Source: Legionella_A sp963772805
Lineage (GTDB): Bacteria > Pseudomonadota > Gammaproteobacteria > Legionellales > Legionellaceae
Length of the DNA: 64,000 nt
NCBI GenBank assembly: GCA_963772805.1
Contig: CAVYYU010000003.1
Location: 248,001-312,000, forward strand
Reading direction: 5' to 3'
Shown here in pieces: positions 53,431 to 63,140 of this stretch (the first letter of the stretch is position 1; each line of letters begins with the position of its first letter). The translations under genes and the position numbers were made by a program. Under the pieces are notes generated by a model that saw only the letters and a list, made by a program, of their open reading frames with translations, was not told the DNA's origin and did not search any database.

Positions 53431-54732
53431 ATGAATATTATTATTGGAGCAGGTCCCGCGGGTCTTAGTGCCGCGTATCATTTAAGAAACAAAGATTTTT
53501 TAATTTTAGAAAAAGAGCGCAATACCGGCGGATTATGCCGCTCGTTTGCTTTGGCTGATACTGTTTTTGATTATGGTGGCCATGCATTTTTTACCAAGCA
53601 CGATTATGTTAAACAGTTAATCGCCGAACTTTGTCCAGTCCCGCTTTATGTGCAGCCACGCTCAGCTTGGGTCTATTCGCACGATACGTTTGTCCCTTAC
53701 CCTTTCCAGGCTAACCTTCATGGCCTGCCACCTGCGGTGGTTACAGAGTGCTTGATGGGGTTGATTGAAGCGGTCAGTCATACGAGCGGAGAGCCGCCAA
53801 GAAATATCAAAGAATGGATTGATCAATCGTTTGGTGCTGGCATCGCAAAGCATTTCATGCTGCCTTATAATCAAAAAATTTGGGCGCATCCTTTAGAAAT
53901 GTTAATGCCCACGTGGGCGGGTGATCGCATTGTAACTCCAGATGTAGCGTCTATTGTTTCCGGTGCTATTTCCCGAGTCGATTTTAGTCATTACCCCAAT
54001 GCGCAGGTGACTTATCCTGAAGAAGGCGGTTTTGCCAACTTATTTGAAGGCTTTGTTAAACACATTGGTACTGAAAAAATAGTGACACAAACCGAAGTTA
54101 AGTCTATTGATTTAAGTCGTAAGACAGTAGTCACTGGCACGAACCGTGAGTATCAATTTAAACAACTAATTTCTACCATTCCCTTAACAGAACTGGTGAG
54201 CAAGACATTGCAGATACCTGACGATGTTAAGGAAGCGGCTGCGCAATTAAAACATTTTTCGCTCTATTTAGTGAACTTGGTTTATAACCGCAGTCAGCTT
54301 ACCGATAAGCAACGAATATACTGCGCCTCGCCCGATGTTCCTTTCCATAAGTTGGTTTTAAACTCAAATTCATCACCCACATTACGCAATAAACCAACCT
54401 TTGGCATTCAGGCTGAAATTAGTTTTTCACCCTATAAGCCTCTGGACAGGCATGGGCTGGACGATCAGGTGATTAATTCATTGTTAACCATGGGAGTTAT
54501 CACCCCACAAGACGAGCTGATTGCCCACGACGTACAAACCTTACCTTTGGCATATCCGGTGTATACACATGAATGGAAAAACGCGCGCGAAATTATTTTC
54601 AATTTCTATGAGAAACATGGCGTGTTTTGTGCAGGACGCTTTGGTGAGTGGTTGTATATTAATTCTGATAATGCGGTATTGCGCGGTAAGGTTGCGGCTG
54701 AAAAAGTTGAGATGCAACAGCTTGGGAGGTAG
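53431..54732 (+). CDS. FAD-dependent oxidoreductase (UDP-galactopyranose mutase/protoporphyrinogen oxidase-like)
   Basis: 433 residues. The FAD motif is NIIIGAGPAGLSAAYHLRNKDFLILEKERNTGGLCRS (about 2-38), followed by DYGGHAFFTKHDYVKQLIAEL and WVYSHDTFVPYPFQANLHGLP, which resemble UGM-type flavoproteins. YNQKIWAHPLEMLMPTWAGDRI and a C-terminal AGRFGEWLYINSDNAVLRG FAD segment complete the fold. AGGA lies before the ATG and the gene starts 11 bases after the transferase, so the two were probably one operon. It may convert a sugar nucleotide; oxidation of a porphyrin or amine is less likely. Confidence 0.72.
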   Translation: MNIIIGAGPAGLSAAYHLRNKDFLILEKERNTGGLCRSFALADTVFDYGGHAFFTKHDYVKQLIAELCPVPLYVQPRSAWVYSHDTFVPYPFQANLHGLPPAVVTECLMGLIEAVSHTSGEPPRNIKEWIDQSFGAGIAKHFMLPYNQKIWAHPLEMLMPTWAGDRIVTPDVASIVSGAISRVDFSHYPNAQVTYPEEGGFANLFEGFVKHIGTEKIVTQTEVKSIDLSRKTVVTGTNREYQFKQLISTIPLTELVSKTLQIPDDVKEAAAQLKHFSLYLVNLVYNRSQLTDKQRIYCASPDVPFHKLVLNSNSSPTLRNKPTFGIQAEISFSPYKPLDRHGLDDQVINSLLTMGVITPQDELIAHDVQTLPLAYPVYTHEWKNAREIIFNFYEKHGVFCAGRFGEWLYINSDNAVLRGKVAAEKVEMQQLGR

Positions 54733-54740
54733 GGGTTGTT

Positions 54741-55346
54741 ATGCCACTGAAAATTGTTACTATCGAACAGCCTGAATACACTCGTGTATTGAAAAGTAAA
54801 GCTCACGTGGTGTCATTTCCGTTAGATGATGATGATCGTGAACTGATTGTTCACATGAAAGATAAACTGGAGGCTCTCGGTGGTGTTGGTCTTGCCGCGC
54901 CGCAGGTCAATGTTCCACGACAAATTATTGCTGTCTACATTCCTGAAGAAGCCACATTGCTTCGTGATAATGTTGATGCTTTTTACCCAATGCACATTAT
55001 GATTAACCCCACGTATGAACCCGTTTCACAAGCTGTAATCAGTTATGATTTTGAAGGGTGTTATTCAGTGTCTTCAAAGGCCGGAAAAGTGCCTCGCTAC
55101 CATCAAATCAATGTCAGCTATCAGGATATGTGTGGGCACGCTCACCAGCTTCTTGCCCGAGGCTTCTATGCCAGAGTGCTGCAACACGAAATTGACCATC
55201 TGAACGGCATTTTGATTGTTGACAGGTTGACCCTCGATTGTGTGCAAGGTAGTGCGCAAGATATGGCGCTGCTGCGTCGAGCAGAGTTGTCTGAGGATAG
55301 ACAGGTTATTTTTGATAAGCTTATGGCGAAAAAATCAAAGAATTAA
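54741..55346 (+). CDS. def: Peptide deformylase
   Basis: 201 residues; removes the formyl group from nascent N termini. Motif 1 GVGLAAPQVN (about 49-58), motif 2 EGCYSVSS (metal-binding Cys) and motif 3 QHEIDHLNG (about 150-158) are present. The usual motif 2 is EGCLS, so Y replaces L. It is longer than the E. coli enzyme (169). It follows the flavoprotein by 8 bases. Another def gene may exist elsewhere in the genome. Confidence 0.9.
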   Translation: MPLKIVTIEQPEYTRVLKSKAHVVSFPLDDDDRELIVHMKDKLEALGGVGLAAPQVNVPRQIIAVYIPEEATLLRDNVDAFYPMHIMINPTYEPVSQAVISYDFEGCYSVSSKAGKVPRYHQINVSYQDMCGHAHQLLARGFYARVLQHEIDHLNGILIVDRLTLDCVQGSAQDMALLRRAELSEDRQVIFDKLMAKKSKN

Positions 55347-55519
55347 CCGTGGTCGCACAAATCATGATGATGTCGCATAACAACACGATACCCCGCCTCT
55401 ATGTTGACAAAAAAAAACACATCTTTATTGCCTTTTGTTCTATAAAAGAGCATAATCCTTTTTAAAATACGCACAAAACATGAACAACACGACGACGTCG
55501 ATTTACCTTGAAAAGGTTC

Positions 55520-55549
55520 TTGACTCTGCCATTTCTGGGGCTATATAAA
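55520..55549 (+). promoter_or_regulatory. Candidate promoter of the large effector-like gene
   Basis: TTGACT (55520-55525) and TATAAA (55544-55549) with an 18-base spacer; TATATA at 55542 gives 16. The gene starts about 110 bases downstream. A weaker pair (TTGCCT, CATAAT, 17 bases) lies at 55428-55456. Confidence 0.5.
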
Positions 55550-55656
55550 TCCCCGCATCAATAAATTTTGCATCGATCACGACGTTTTATCTCGGTTTTA
55601 TTCGTTAGATAAGCAAAGCGTCGAGCAAGAACCGGAATAAAAAACTGAGAATAACT

Positions 55657-58600
55657 ATGCCTCCAAAAAAACGAAAAGATGACGACAATAAAATCGACCA
55701 AAAAGATCTTAAAAAAGGGCGAATTATAAAAAATATAGCAAGCGAGGAAGAGGGTGCTTCATCGAATAAATGCATCGATATAAAAGAGCAAAATCTTGTG
55801 AAAATTAGAGAGGCCCTTGTAGGGAAGAGGCAAGAAAAAGATGGTTTTCATGACCTTGTTCGCAGCCAAGGAAAACGTTTTCACAGGGAGCCAGAAAATA
55901 GGACTATTATTATTGATTCTGTATTGGCGTATTATCTTAGTGAAAATAACGTAACAGAATTACAGGATTTTTTATTCCGTAAAAAAAAGGACGAAGCACA
56001 CTTACAAGAATATCAGTCGATAATGCTACCCGTACTTTGTCGCGCGATTATTCAGGAACGTATTGATTTTGCTGATATTCTCGTCAAAAAACTCGTTTCG
56101 CTCTTGCAGAATAAAACGCTTGTGGATGATGTCGTTTGCTATGTAAAAAAAATGGTGGTTCATTATTTGTTTCAAAACATACCTTCTTCTGCTAAAAACA
56201 ATCAAGCAATAGAGCAGTTGATGACGAATAACAACATTAAATTTGACGTGATGACAAAGGATCAAATTACACTACTAAATTTAACAGCAAATTATTTACG
56301 TCACGCGAAAAGCTCTAAGCTTATTGGTACAGATCTTGGCGCTGAATATGCGCTACGACGTCAGGATGAGGAAAAAGAAAGCGTATCAGATTTTTCTCTT
56401 CAAGGAAAAATAAACCAATATGCAGCGTTAAATAAAGATCATCCAGTATCGAATGCCGAAGAACAAAAGCTTGCAATAATCCAGCTGATGAGCAGCTTTT
56501 TACTAAAGGCGCTTGCAGTGAGCAATGCACAGGAAGTGGATAAGCTGATTATCTGTTACAAAGAAATTTTGCAGGAAACGGATGATTCTAAGGTTCTGAT
56601 GAACATGCTTGTAGGTCTGATTAAATTTACCCCATATTCTTCAACAAAAACCATGGAAATTATCACGTTTATCAAAAAATATGAGGTTGACATATTCTAC
56701 AAAACTAATGTTGATCATATTAAAACAAAAATTTTACATGAAAGGATATGGCTTAAAAAGGAGGTGGTTGAGGCAATCGCAGCCGCTAATGATATTTCTG
56801 GGCTTGAGTTATTTTCAACGCTAACTCCCGGCGTTTTAAACCAGTGGACAATTGATAGACATTTATTAGATTTGGTTCATAAGCTTGAGAAGAAAGGACT
56901 TAATAGTGGTGTAATGGAGCAATGTGATTATTTGTTTGCAAACGCTAATACGGGAAATTACCTTTCAATATTAAGCTCGTGTATAGGGCAATATATTCAA
57001 CACATGTCTCTGATGATAAATGTCTTGATCCCTTTTGATTTTAAAGCATTAAACATTATAGATGTATTTGATACCCATTATCACCACATAAGACAAGAAA
57101 AGAGCATGCCATCCTACGACAGGAGGGATGCTGATAAAAATTACAAAGATTTATTGACAATACTAGCAGCCATTTTAGTGGATGTTGGCAATGAAGACTT
57201 AATACGAACGATTATTTTTTGCATATTGAATGCCAGGGAAAGCAAATTAACGTCTGCTATGATTCACTATTTCAGTAGCGACGAGTGTCAAAATAACACT
57301 TATCTTTCAAGTATTGTTTATCGAGTATTGAAGGACACAAGCGATCAGGAGCTGATAAAAAAGTTTCTTACCAATATGAATAATGCATTCAAACAAGATA
57401 GTCAACCATGTTATTTAGCAGCAATGAACTGTGTTTCGCTCGATCATCTTAACTCTAAATTTATAGAAGAATATGCGATAAGTGCATTTCATGCTAATTT
57501 TACATCGGCGCATAAAATGGAAGCTGAACTGCTGAAGCTTAATCAGTTTTATTGGCATCTTTATCCACAAATGCCGCTCGACGATAAATTCTTTGAATCC
57601 CTGGCAAAGAATGCAACGCACTATTCACTGCATATTAAATGGTTATCAAATCAGGAGCGATATAAAGGAATGATGAGCACAGCAGTGCAAGCTGTGGCTG
57701 AGGCTGATCGAGAAAGATTTCATAAAGATGGGCAAAATACACACTCAAAAATAATTCATACAGGGGTGACAAGTGTAGCAAAAAAATTGCTTGAGAAATT
57801 CGGCAAATTATCATCAAAAGAAATAGACAGCATTGAAAAAGAGGTGATGCAATTTTTAACGTCAAAAATATTTACTGATGCAAATAATAGGTTAAATAAG
57901 GCTGTAGGCGAGTTACAATTCACTCTGGCAGCGGGAGAGAAAGCATCAGAAAATGGAGCAATAGCAAAACTAATCCAGACTGTCCACGGGTTAAACTTGA
58001 AAAGTCTGATAAATTGCAAACAGATTCCTAGTTCAGATAATGCTTTGATATGGGATACAGCCAGTTATATTGCTTATCGATATGTGTCTTTAATTTTTAA
58101 TTATGAATATGGTTCCCATCTCGATAACGGCTCTCAAGTCCAATTGCGACAGTTATTTTGTTATCTATGGAAGGCACTGCATGAAGACGCAATTTCCAAG
58201 GATATTCGTGATGCCTTTTTAGAATCAACCCTTCACGCTGAGTTGTCGACAATGATGAAAGAGTATAGTGGTGTGTTTTTAGGCCAACCTATATCTTTTA
58301 AACAGGTTTCTCGTTCGTTTATCTTTCATATGAATAGTGAAAAAAAGATTCCGAGCGACTGGACGGGAAGAATGGTTATTCAATATGAAGATGCTGTTGT
58401 CTACATAACGAAAGTAAATTCAACAATTGCGTCAGAATTATTGCCGCTAGACGCTTTGAAAATAATCAATCAAAATCGTGCTAGGAAAGAACAGCCTAAG
58501 ACATTAGCTGAGGTGCTGACAGCAGAAGGGTTGGAACTATTTAAAGAACAATACCCACTTGTATTTTTAAGTCACGATGCTCCAACTTGTGCAGCTGGTG

Positions 58601-59778
58601 CATTTAATGGATTGGTGAATGTTTTTCAAATTATAGGCCACCCGTTAATTTCCTTGGATACGATCACCGCGGCACAAATGCCAATCTATATTTTCTCATT
58701 TTATTCCGAATGTTTTGAGCAATTAAGTGCAGATGAAAAAAATAATATTGTTGTCTCTCTTGGAGAGAATAATGCTGCCAGCGCCTTCACAGCGTTTTTT
58801 AATAAATATAAAAATGAGCTTTATGTGAAAATGGAAAAATATACGGTCGCTGATAAAAAGTTTCTTGATACTTTAGATGCATATCTGGAGATAGCTTCTA
58901 ATCCTGATGATTTTTTTGAACAATGCATCTCCGCGAAAGAATATCTAACAAATTATCAATTAAGACGTGTTGAAGCAACGAGAGGCGTTAATAAATTCGG
59001 CTTGTTTTCAAAGGGTGCCTGGCCACCTGCTAATACTCAAGCAACTGGTGAGGGCATATACAAAATATTGCTCGCTAATCTTGATAAACGTGCGCATGTG
59101 GTGAATCCAAATCTTGGGTCTGTTAATAATTTATTCGCTCAGGATCATGATGTGGCAAAAAAAGCAGCAATTGATTTGGCCTTGGCAATTAACGGATATG
59201 AGCTTGCTGACGGTCCTATAAAAAATGGTCTGTTGCACGAGGATGCTACTAAACCAATAGTGGCTGTACTGAATACCCACGGTGCAAAAGCGACGCATAG
59301 TGCCGACTATGGTGCCGTGGGTGGGGTACATTGGGTTACGTTGGTAATTTTTCCTGGTGATCCTAATAAAAATCAAAAACCAAAAATTCATTTTGTTGAT
59401 TCTTTAAATCAAGATCGTAAAATCCCAGATATTTTGATTGAGGTGCTCAGCAAAGGAATACAGTATTCTTTCACTGCGCCTGCTGATGGGAGTAACGATG
59501 CGATTATGGCAGAGCGGAGGCATCACGTTAGCGCGGCTTTTCCTGAACTGGAATTTGAAATATTAAGCAATGGTGCTCAACAAGCCCATGGTCGTTTAGA
59601 CTGTGGGTATTGGGCGGTTGATAATGCACTGCAAATTGTAGCAGGCAATGACATTATAAAACTGCAAGATAAAAATGATTTAAGCTATGTGAATAATCTG
59701 CGCGCGAAATATGCCAACATTGATAATGATGGTGAAAACAATAAAAACACAAATGAGCGGGGGTATGAAACGAAGTGA
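55657..59778 (+). CDS. Large protein with N-terminal NLS and C-terminal CE-clan cysteine protease domain, candidate effector
   Basis: 1,373 residues, no signal peptide. It begins MPPKKRKDDD, a classical monobasic nuclear-localisation-type cluster. Residues about 60-950 are helical and repeat-like, without a family I recognise. Around 970-1000, SHDAPTCAAGAFNGLVNVFQ is a conserved-looking block. The C-terminal domain (about 1180-1340) has the order His-Asp-Gln-Cys expected of clan CE (Ulp1/YopJ/ChlaDub-like): H1225 in GGVHWVTLVIFP, D1248 in IHFVDSLN, Q1308/Q1309, and C1316 in RLDCGYWAVDNAL. In this clan the enzymes remove ubiquitin-like proteins or acetylate targets. A host-nuclear deubiquitinase/deSUMOylase/acetyltransferase role is inference. 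Confidence 0.72.
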   Translation: MPPKKRKDDDNKIDQKDLKKGRIIKNIASEEEGASSNKCIDIKEQNLVKIREALVGKRQEKDGFHDLVRSQGKRFHREPENRTIIIDSVLAYYLSENNVTELQDFLFRKKKDEAHLQEYQSIMLPVLCRAIIQERIDFADILVKKLVSLLQNKTLVDDVVCYVKKMVVHYLFQNIPSSAKNNQAIEQLMTNNNIKFDVMTKDQITLLNLTANYLRHAKSSKLIGTDLGAEYALRRQDEEKESVSDFSLQGKINQYAALNKDHPVSNAEEQKLAIIQLMSSFLLKALAVSNAQEVDKLIICYKEILQETDDSKVLMNMLVGLIKFTPYSSTKTMEIITFIKKYEVDIFYKTNVDHIKTKILHERIWLKKEVVEAIAAANDISGLELFSTLTPGVLNQWTIDRHLLDLVHKLEKKGLNSGVMEQCDYLFANANTGNYLSILSSCIGQYIQHMSLMINVLIPFDFKALNIIDVFDTHYHHIRQEKSMPSYDRRDADKNYKDLLTILAAILVDVGNEDLIRTIIFCILNARESKLTSAMIHYFSSDECQNNTYLSSIVYRVLKDTSDQELIKKFLTNMNNAFKQDSQPCYLAAMNCVSLDHLNSKFIEEYAISAFHANFTSAHKMEAELLKLNQFYWHLYPQMPLDDKFFESLAKNATHYSLHIKWLSNQERYKGMMSTAVQAVAEADRERFHKDGQNTHSKIIHTGVTSVAKKLLEKFGKLSSKEIDSIEKEVMQFLTSKIFTDANNRLNKAVGELQFTLAAGEKASENGAIAKLIQTVHGLNLKSLINCKQIPSSDNALIWDTASYIAYRYVSLIFNYEYGSHLDNGSQVQLRQLFCYLWKALHEDAISKDIRDAFLESTLHAELSTMMKEYSGVFLGQPISFKQVSRSFIFHMNSEKKIPSDWTGRMVIQYEDAVVYITKVNSTIASELLPLDALKIINQNRARKEQPKTLAEVLTAEGLELFKEQYPLVFLSHDAPTCAAGAFNGLVNVFQIIGHPLISLDTITAAQMPIYIFSFYSECFEQLSADEKNNIVVSLGENNAASAFTAFFNKYKNELYVKMEKYTVADKKFLDTLDAYLEIASNPDDFFEQCISAKEYLTNYQLRRVEATRGVNKFGLFSKGAWPPANTQATGEGIYKILLANLDKRAHVVNPNLGSVNNLFAQDHDVAKKAAIDLALAINGYELADGPIKNGLLHEDATKPIVAVLNTHGAKATHSADYGAVGGVHWVTLVIFPGDPNKNQKPKIHFVDSLNQDRKIPDILIEVLSKGIQYSFTAPADGSNDAIMAERRHHVSAAFPELEFEILSNGAQQAHGRLDCGYWAVDNALQIVAGNDIIKLQDKNDLSYVNNLRAKYANIDNDGENNKNTNERGYETK

Positions 59779-60189
59779 TAGCGAGATTTAGACCGTAAAT
59801 CAGCAGTTCTTACTCCATTAGTAAAAGTAACCATTCAGTCGCCATGGTAAATGGTTTTTGATAAAAAACCATACAAGATAAAAGCTTGTAAACGCACGCG
59901 GTAAAAAAATGTGCGCTATTTGTACTGATAAAAAAAATATTTTATCGGAAGAGCAATTTATAGATTAAAAAAATGAAAGATATTTCACAGTTACCTAGCC
60001 AGACATACTAGGACAACCTTATTGTTTTATTTTTAAGAACATTTGGTTTGTTTTTTTAAACACACTGAGGATGTTTAAAAAAATCACAATAAGACATTGA
60101 TTTTAGGCTCTCTTGCGAATCATCAAATTTTGGACGAGATCATTTTTGTAGTATAAATTGAGAGTGCATTGATGAGCGCGAAAAGGGAG
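59779..60189. other. Intergenic region after the effector-like gene
   Basis: A hairpin ATGGTTTTT-gata-AAAAACCAT (59851-59872) could end the preceding transcript. No coding frame is supported. The rest is AT-rich and lies downstream of the minus-strand ptsN. Confidence 0.45.
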
Positions 60190-60672
60190 CTACACTGTCG
60201 CTTCCTCAATGCTTGTCACTCGCTTTTTCAGCATAAGCAGGTCATACAAGGTCTCGCTATCTTTGGCACTATGGCAAGCATTGCGAAATAGCGGATCACT
60301 GCATTGCTTGCTAATCTTAGCCAGTGTTTGTAAATGCTGATCAGTCTGTTGTTCTGGAACAATCATTCCAATAACCAGATCAATTGGCTGTTTGTCCATG
60401 GCGCCAAAATCAACAGGATTTTGTAGTTTAAGTAGGCATGCACAGGTTTTTTTGATGAGGCTTGAGCGGATATGAGGAATGACGATCCCATGCCCAATTG
60501 CAGTGCTGCCCATGCATTCCCTTTTCCAGTAAGCATCAAATAGAAGATCGGCATCAAGTTCAGCATGACGTTGGCTTAACACCTGGCTCAGCTTCAGTAA
60601 TACGGCAGTTTTACTTTGCGAGGTCGTGTCAATGCAGACAGTGAAGGTATCAATAGAATCAATAAGTTGCAT
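60190..60672 (-). CDS. ptsN: Nitrogen-type PTS EIIA protein
   Basis: 160 residues. The active-site histidine is H67 in GHGIVIPHIRS. The fold is that of EIIA-Ntr/mannitol-type EIIA: KTAVLLKLSQVLSQRHAELDADLLFDAYWKRECMGSTAIG precedes it. It receives phosphate from HPr/NPr and regulates potassium and nitrogen responses instead of transporting sugar. The rpoN and hpf genes lie nearby on the same strand, as in E. coli, but one gene on the other strand interrupts the cluster. Confidence 0.92.
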   Translation of the reverse strand: MQLIDSIDTFTVCIDTTSQSKTAVLLKLSQVLSQRHAELDADLLFDAYWKRECMGSTAIGHGIVIPHIRSSLIKKTCACLLKLQNPVDFGAMDKQPIDLVIGMIVPEQQTDQHLQTLAKISKQCSDPLFRNACHSAKDSETLYDLLMLKKRVTSIEEATV

Positions 60673-60800
60673 AATTATAAGGCAATATAGTCATTAAGTA
60701 ATCTTTATATAATACTGTATTTGTATCATGATAAACAACGGGTATTAAATATTACTGAAAATCCTGTAGTATATCTTGAGTGACGCTCTGAGGATCTGCT

Positions 60801-61160
60801 ATGGCAATGAGACAAGCAATGCCTTCTGCAAAACGGCTTAATATTTATCTTCACCTGGTTCGTAACAGCTTTATTGGTTTAACCCTTATCGCCCTGGCGC
60901 TTGGGATGGGGATGATCGGTTATCATTTTACTGAACAAATGTCGTGGATCGATGCATTTTTAAACGCATCTATGATTCTTTCAGGAATGGGACCCGCGGC
61001 AACCTTGGTGACTACCGGTGGGAAACTTTTTGCCGGGTTTTATGCATTATTCAGTGGACTGGCCTTTATTGCCATTGTTGTGATCATGCTTTCACCAGTG
61101 ATACATCGGTTTTTTCGCAAAATACATCTGGAAACTGCCCGAGATGAAAAAAATAGCTAG
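60801..61160 (+). CDS. Two-helix membrane protein resembling a potassium-channel pore
   Basis: 119 residues. Two membrane helices (about 25-45 and 80-102) flank the loop EQMSWIDAFLNASMILSGMGPAATLVTTGGKLFAGFYALFSG, the layout of a K+ channel pore helix and second helix (WxDAF...GKLFA..Y.LFSG). The selectivity filter GYGD/GFGD is replaced by GMGP, so ion selectivity is doubtful. GAGGAT precedes the ATG. It is divergent from ptsN and convergent with hpf. Confidence 0.7.
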   Translation: MAMRQAMPSAKRLNIYLHLVRNSFIGLTLIALALGMGMIGYHFTEQMSWIDAFLNASMILSGMGPAATLVTTGGKLFAGFYALFSGLAFIAIVVIMLSPVIHRFFRKIHLETARDEKNS

Positions 61161-61168
61161 GGTAGAAG

Positions 61169-61204
61169 GAAGCTCTCGAACGTCATGAAAAACGTTTGAG
61201 AGCT
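61169..61204. terminator. Convergent terminator between the channel-like gene and hpf
   Basis: A 14-bp stem AAGCTCTCGAACGT/ACGTTTGAGAGCTT with one G-T wobble and an 8-base loop. Confidence 0.8.
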
Positions 61205-61218
61205 TGGGGGGAAATCTA

Positions 61219-61512
61219 TCAATCGCGATGATCGCGCATTTTCTCTTTATGCTTGATTAATTGTCTGTCTAATTTATCAACCAAAGTATCGATGGCTGCG
61301 TACATGTCTTCCGATTCGGAGCTGGCATGCAATTCACCTTTCGCAACGATAATAGTTGCCTCTGCTTTTTGACGCAATTTTTCTACATCGAACACCACAT
61401 TGATTGCGGTGATTTTATCGAAATGCCTTTCCAGCTTGTCGAATTTTTCCTGCGTAAAGGTTCTTAAAGCAGGGGTGACTTCCATTCGATGTCCGGTGAA
61501 ATTAATTTGCAT
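61219..61512 (-). CDS. hpf: Ribosome hibernation-promoting factor
   Basis: 97 residues, short HPF type. It begins MQINFTGHRMEVTPALRTFTQEKFDKLERHF, with ATIIVAKGELHASSESEDMYAAIDTLVDKLDRQLIKHKEK. It inactivates ribosomes in stationary phase (100S formation). It lies 25 bases after rpoN, so the two are likely one operon. The ATG is preceded by GGAG. Confidence 0.94.
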   Translation of the reverse strand: MQINFTGHRMEVTPALRTFTQEKFDKLERHFDKITAINVVFDVEKLRQKAEATIIVAKGELHASSESEDMYAAIDTLVDKLDRQLIKHKEKMRDHRD

Positions 61513-61537
61513 AACTTTCTCCTCTTTTGTTTTAATA

Positions 61538-62935
61538 CTAATTACGAATTATTTTTCGTTCGTTCGATGAGGCTATGCCCATCGCCTCCCTGTACTTCGC
61601 CACGGTTCTGCGGGCGATATGTATACCTTGCTCATTAATTAATGCTGCTAGTTTATTGTCGCTAAATGGTTTTTTTAAGTTCTCTCCGGTAATCAGTTTT
61701 TTTAACATTGCTCGAATCGCTGTAGCAGAGCATGCGCCTCCTTGTGCCATTGCGATATGGTTTGAGAAAAAATATTTAAGTTCTAACAAACCACGCGGTG
61801 TGTAAATGTATTTTTGGGTGGTTACACGCGATATGGTTGATTCGTGCATGTCTAGCGCAATGGCCACCTCTCTCAGAATGAGTGGCCTCATAGCTTCTAC
61901 ACCAAGTTCAAAAAAATCATGCTGGTAGTTTACTATATAGCTGGCCACTTTTAACAATGTTTCCTGTCGGCTTTGAATGCTTTTTAAAAACCAGCGAGCC
62001 TCTTGCAGGTTATTTTTTAGAAACTGATTATCCGCGCTTTTATCAGTGCGTTTAATGAGAGACGCGTAATAACTGTTAATGCTTAAACGCGGTAAAGCAC
62101 TTTGGTTTAACATAACTTGCCAGCGTCCATCTATTTTCTTGACGGTTAAATCAGGAGTAGTGTATTCGGTCTTGCCTGCCGAAATAATATTGCCAGGCTT
62201 TGGGTTAAGATTTTGAATAATAAGTAGTATTTTATCCAACTCTATTTCACTAATTTGATACTTTTTCTTCAACTCCGGGTAGTTGTGCTGACCCAGTAGC
62301 TCAATGTCTTCATTGATTATTTGTAGGGTAAGTAATAAATAGGGGGTCGTTTCAGGTAATTGTCCCAGTTGAATCAGCAACGCTTCAACCAAGTTATTTG
62401 CGCCACAACCGACAGGATCAAAATGTTGAATGCGGTGTTTTACCGCTACAATCTCGTCCAAATCTAGGGGATGAGATTCACTGTTCAGACTTGCATGCAG
62501 GTCTTCCAACGAAAGCGTTAATATCCCATCATTATCAATAGCATCAATGATTGCGGTAGCGATAACCCGATCCACATCGGTCATCGGAGTTAAATCTAAT
62601 TGCCAGCGTAAGTGATCTTGTAAGCTAGTGGTGGTGCAATGAACGGTTTCAAAAACATAATCACTTTCGTTGAAGCTGTTGTTGTGGCTTTGTGTTGTAT
62701 ACAAATTAGACCATTGAAAATCAGCAAATTCATCCTCTGTTTGTGTAGTTTGCTCAATGATGGATTTATCTTTTTCTTGCGTTTGTTCGGCCTCGAGCAA
62801 GGGATTTGATTCAACTTGCTGTTGAATTTCGTGTTGCAGATCCAGGGTAGATAATTGTAGTAATCGGATTGCTTGCTGAAGTTGGGGCGTCAGTGTGAAC
62901 TTCTGGGTTAAATTGAGCTGCAACAATGGTTTCAT
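61538..62935 (-). CDS. rpoN: RNA polymerase sigma-54 factor
   Basis: 465 residues. The Gln-rich region I is LTQKFTLTPQLQQAIRLLQLSTLDLQHEIQQQVESNPLLE (about 9-48). A variable acidic region II, the core-binding domain, and the C-terminal RpoN box ARRTVAKYRE (about 445-454) follow, which recognises the -24 element. GAGG precedes the ATG. It starts the rpoN-hpf cluster. Confidence 0.96.
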   Translation of the reverse strand: MKPLLQLNLTQKFTLTPQLQQAIRLLQLSTLDLQHEIQQQVESNPLLEAEQTQEKDKSIIEQTTQTEDEFADFQWSNLYTTQSHNNSFNESDYVFETVHCTTTSLQDHLRWQLDLTPMTDVDRVIATAIIDAIDNDGILTLSLEDLHASLNSESHPLDLDEIVAVKHRIQHFDPVGCGANNLVEALLIQLGQLPETTPYLLLTLQIINEDIELLGQHNYPELKKKYQISEIELDKILLIIQNLNPKPGNIISAGKTEYTTPDLTVKKIDGRWQVMLNQSALPRLSINSYYASLIKRTDKSADNQFLKNNLQEARWFLKSIQSRQETLLKVASYIVNYQHDFFELGVEAMRPLILREVAIALDMHESTISRVTTQKYIYTPRGLLELKYFFSNHIAMAQGGACSATAIRAMLKKLITGENLKKPFSDNKLAALINEQGIHIARRTVAKYREAMGIASSNERKIIRN

Positions 62936-63102
62936 GCAATCCTCGTCTGTTTACACTGCTATTACTATGAGTTTAATAGATATGTGCTGATTATCCAGTG
63001 AAGAATTGATTATTTTAAAAACAAAATGAGCGATTTATATGATAAGTTTAAATTTAACAAGGGGGTTAGAGGCAGACTATGGATATTAATAATATTTAAT
63101 CG

Positions 63103-63134
63103 TTAAAAAAAAAAGGCCTCGTAAAGAGGCCTTT
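63103..63134 (-). terminator. Terminator of rpmB-rpmG
   Basis: AAAGGCCTC-gtaaa-GAGGCCTTT, followed on the minus strand by a run of Ts. Confidence 0.9.
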
Positions 63135-63140
63135 GTATAA

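Noticed and set aside
55404..55446. TTGACA (55404) and TATAAA (55441) as a promoter
   Set aside because: The spacing is 31 bases, too long for a sigma-70 promoter; pairs at 55428/55451 and 55520/55544 fit better.
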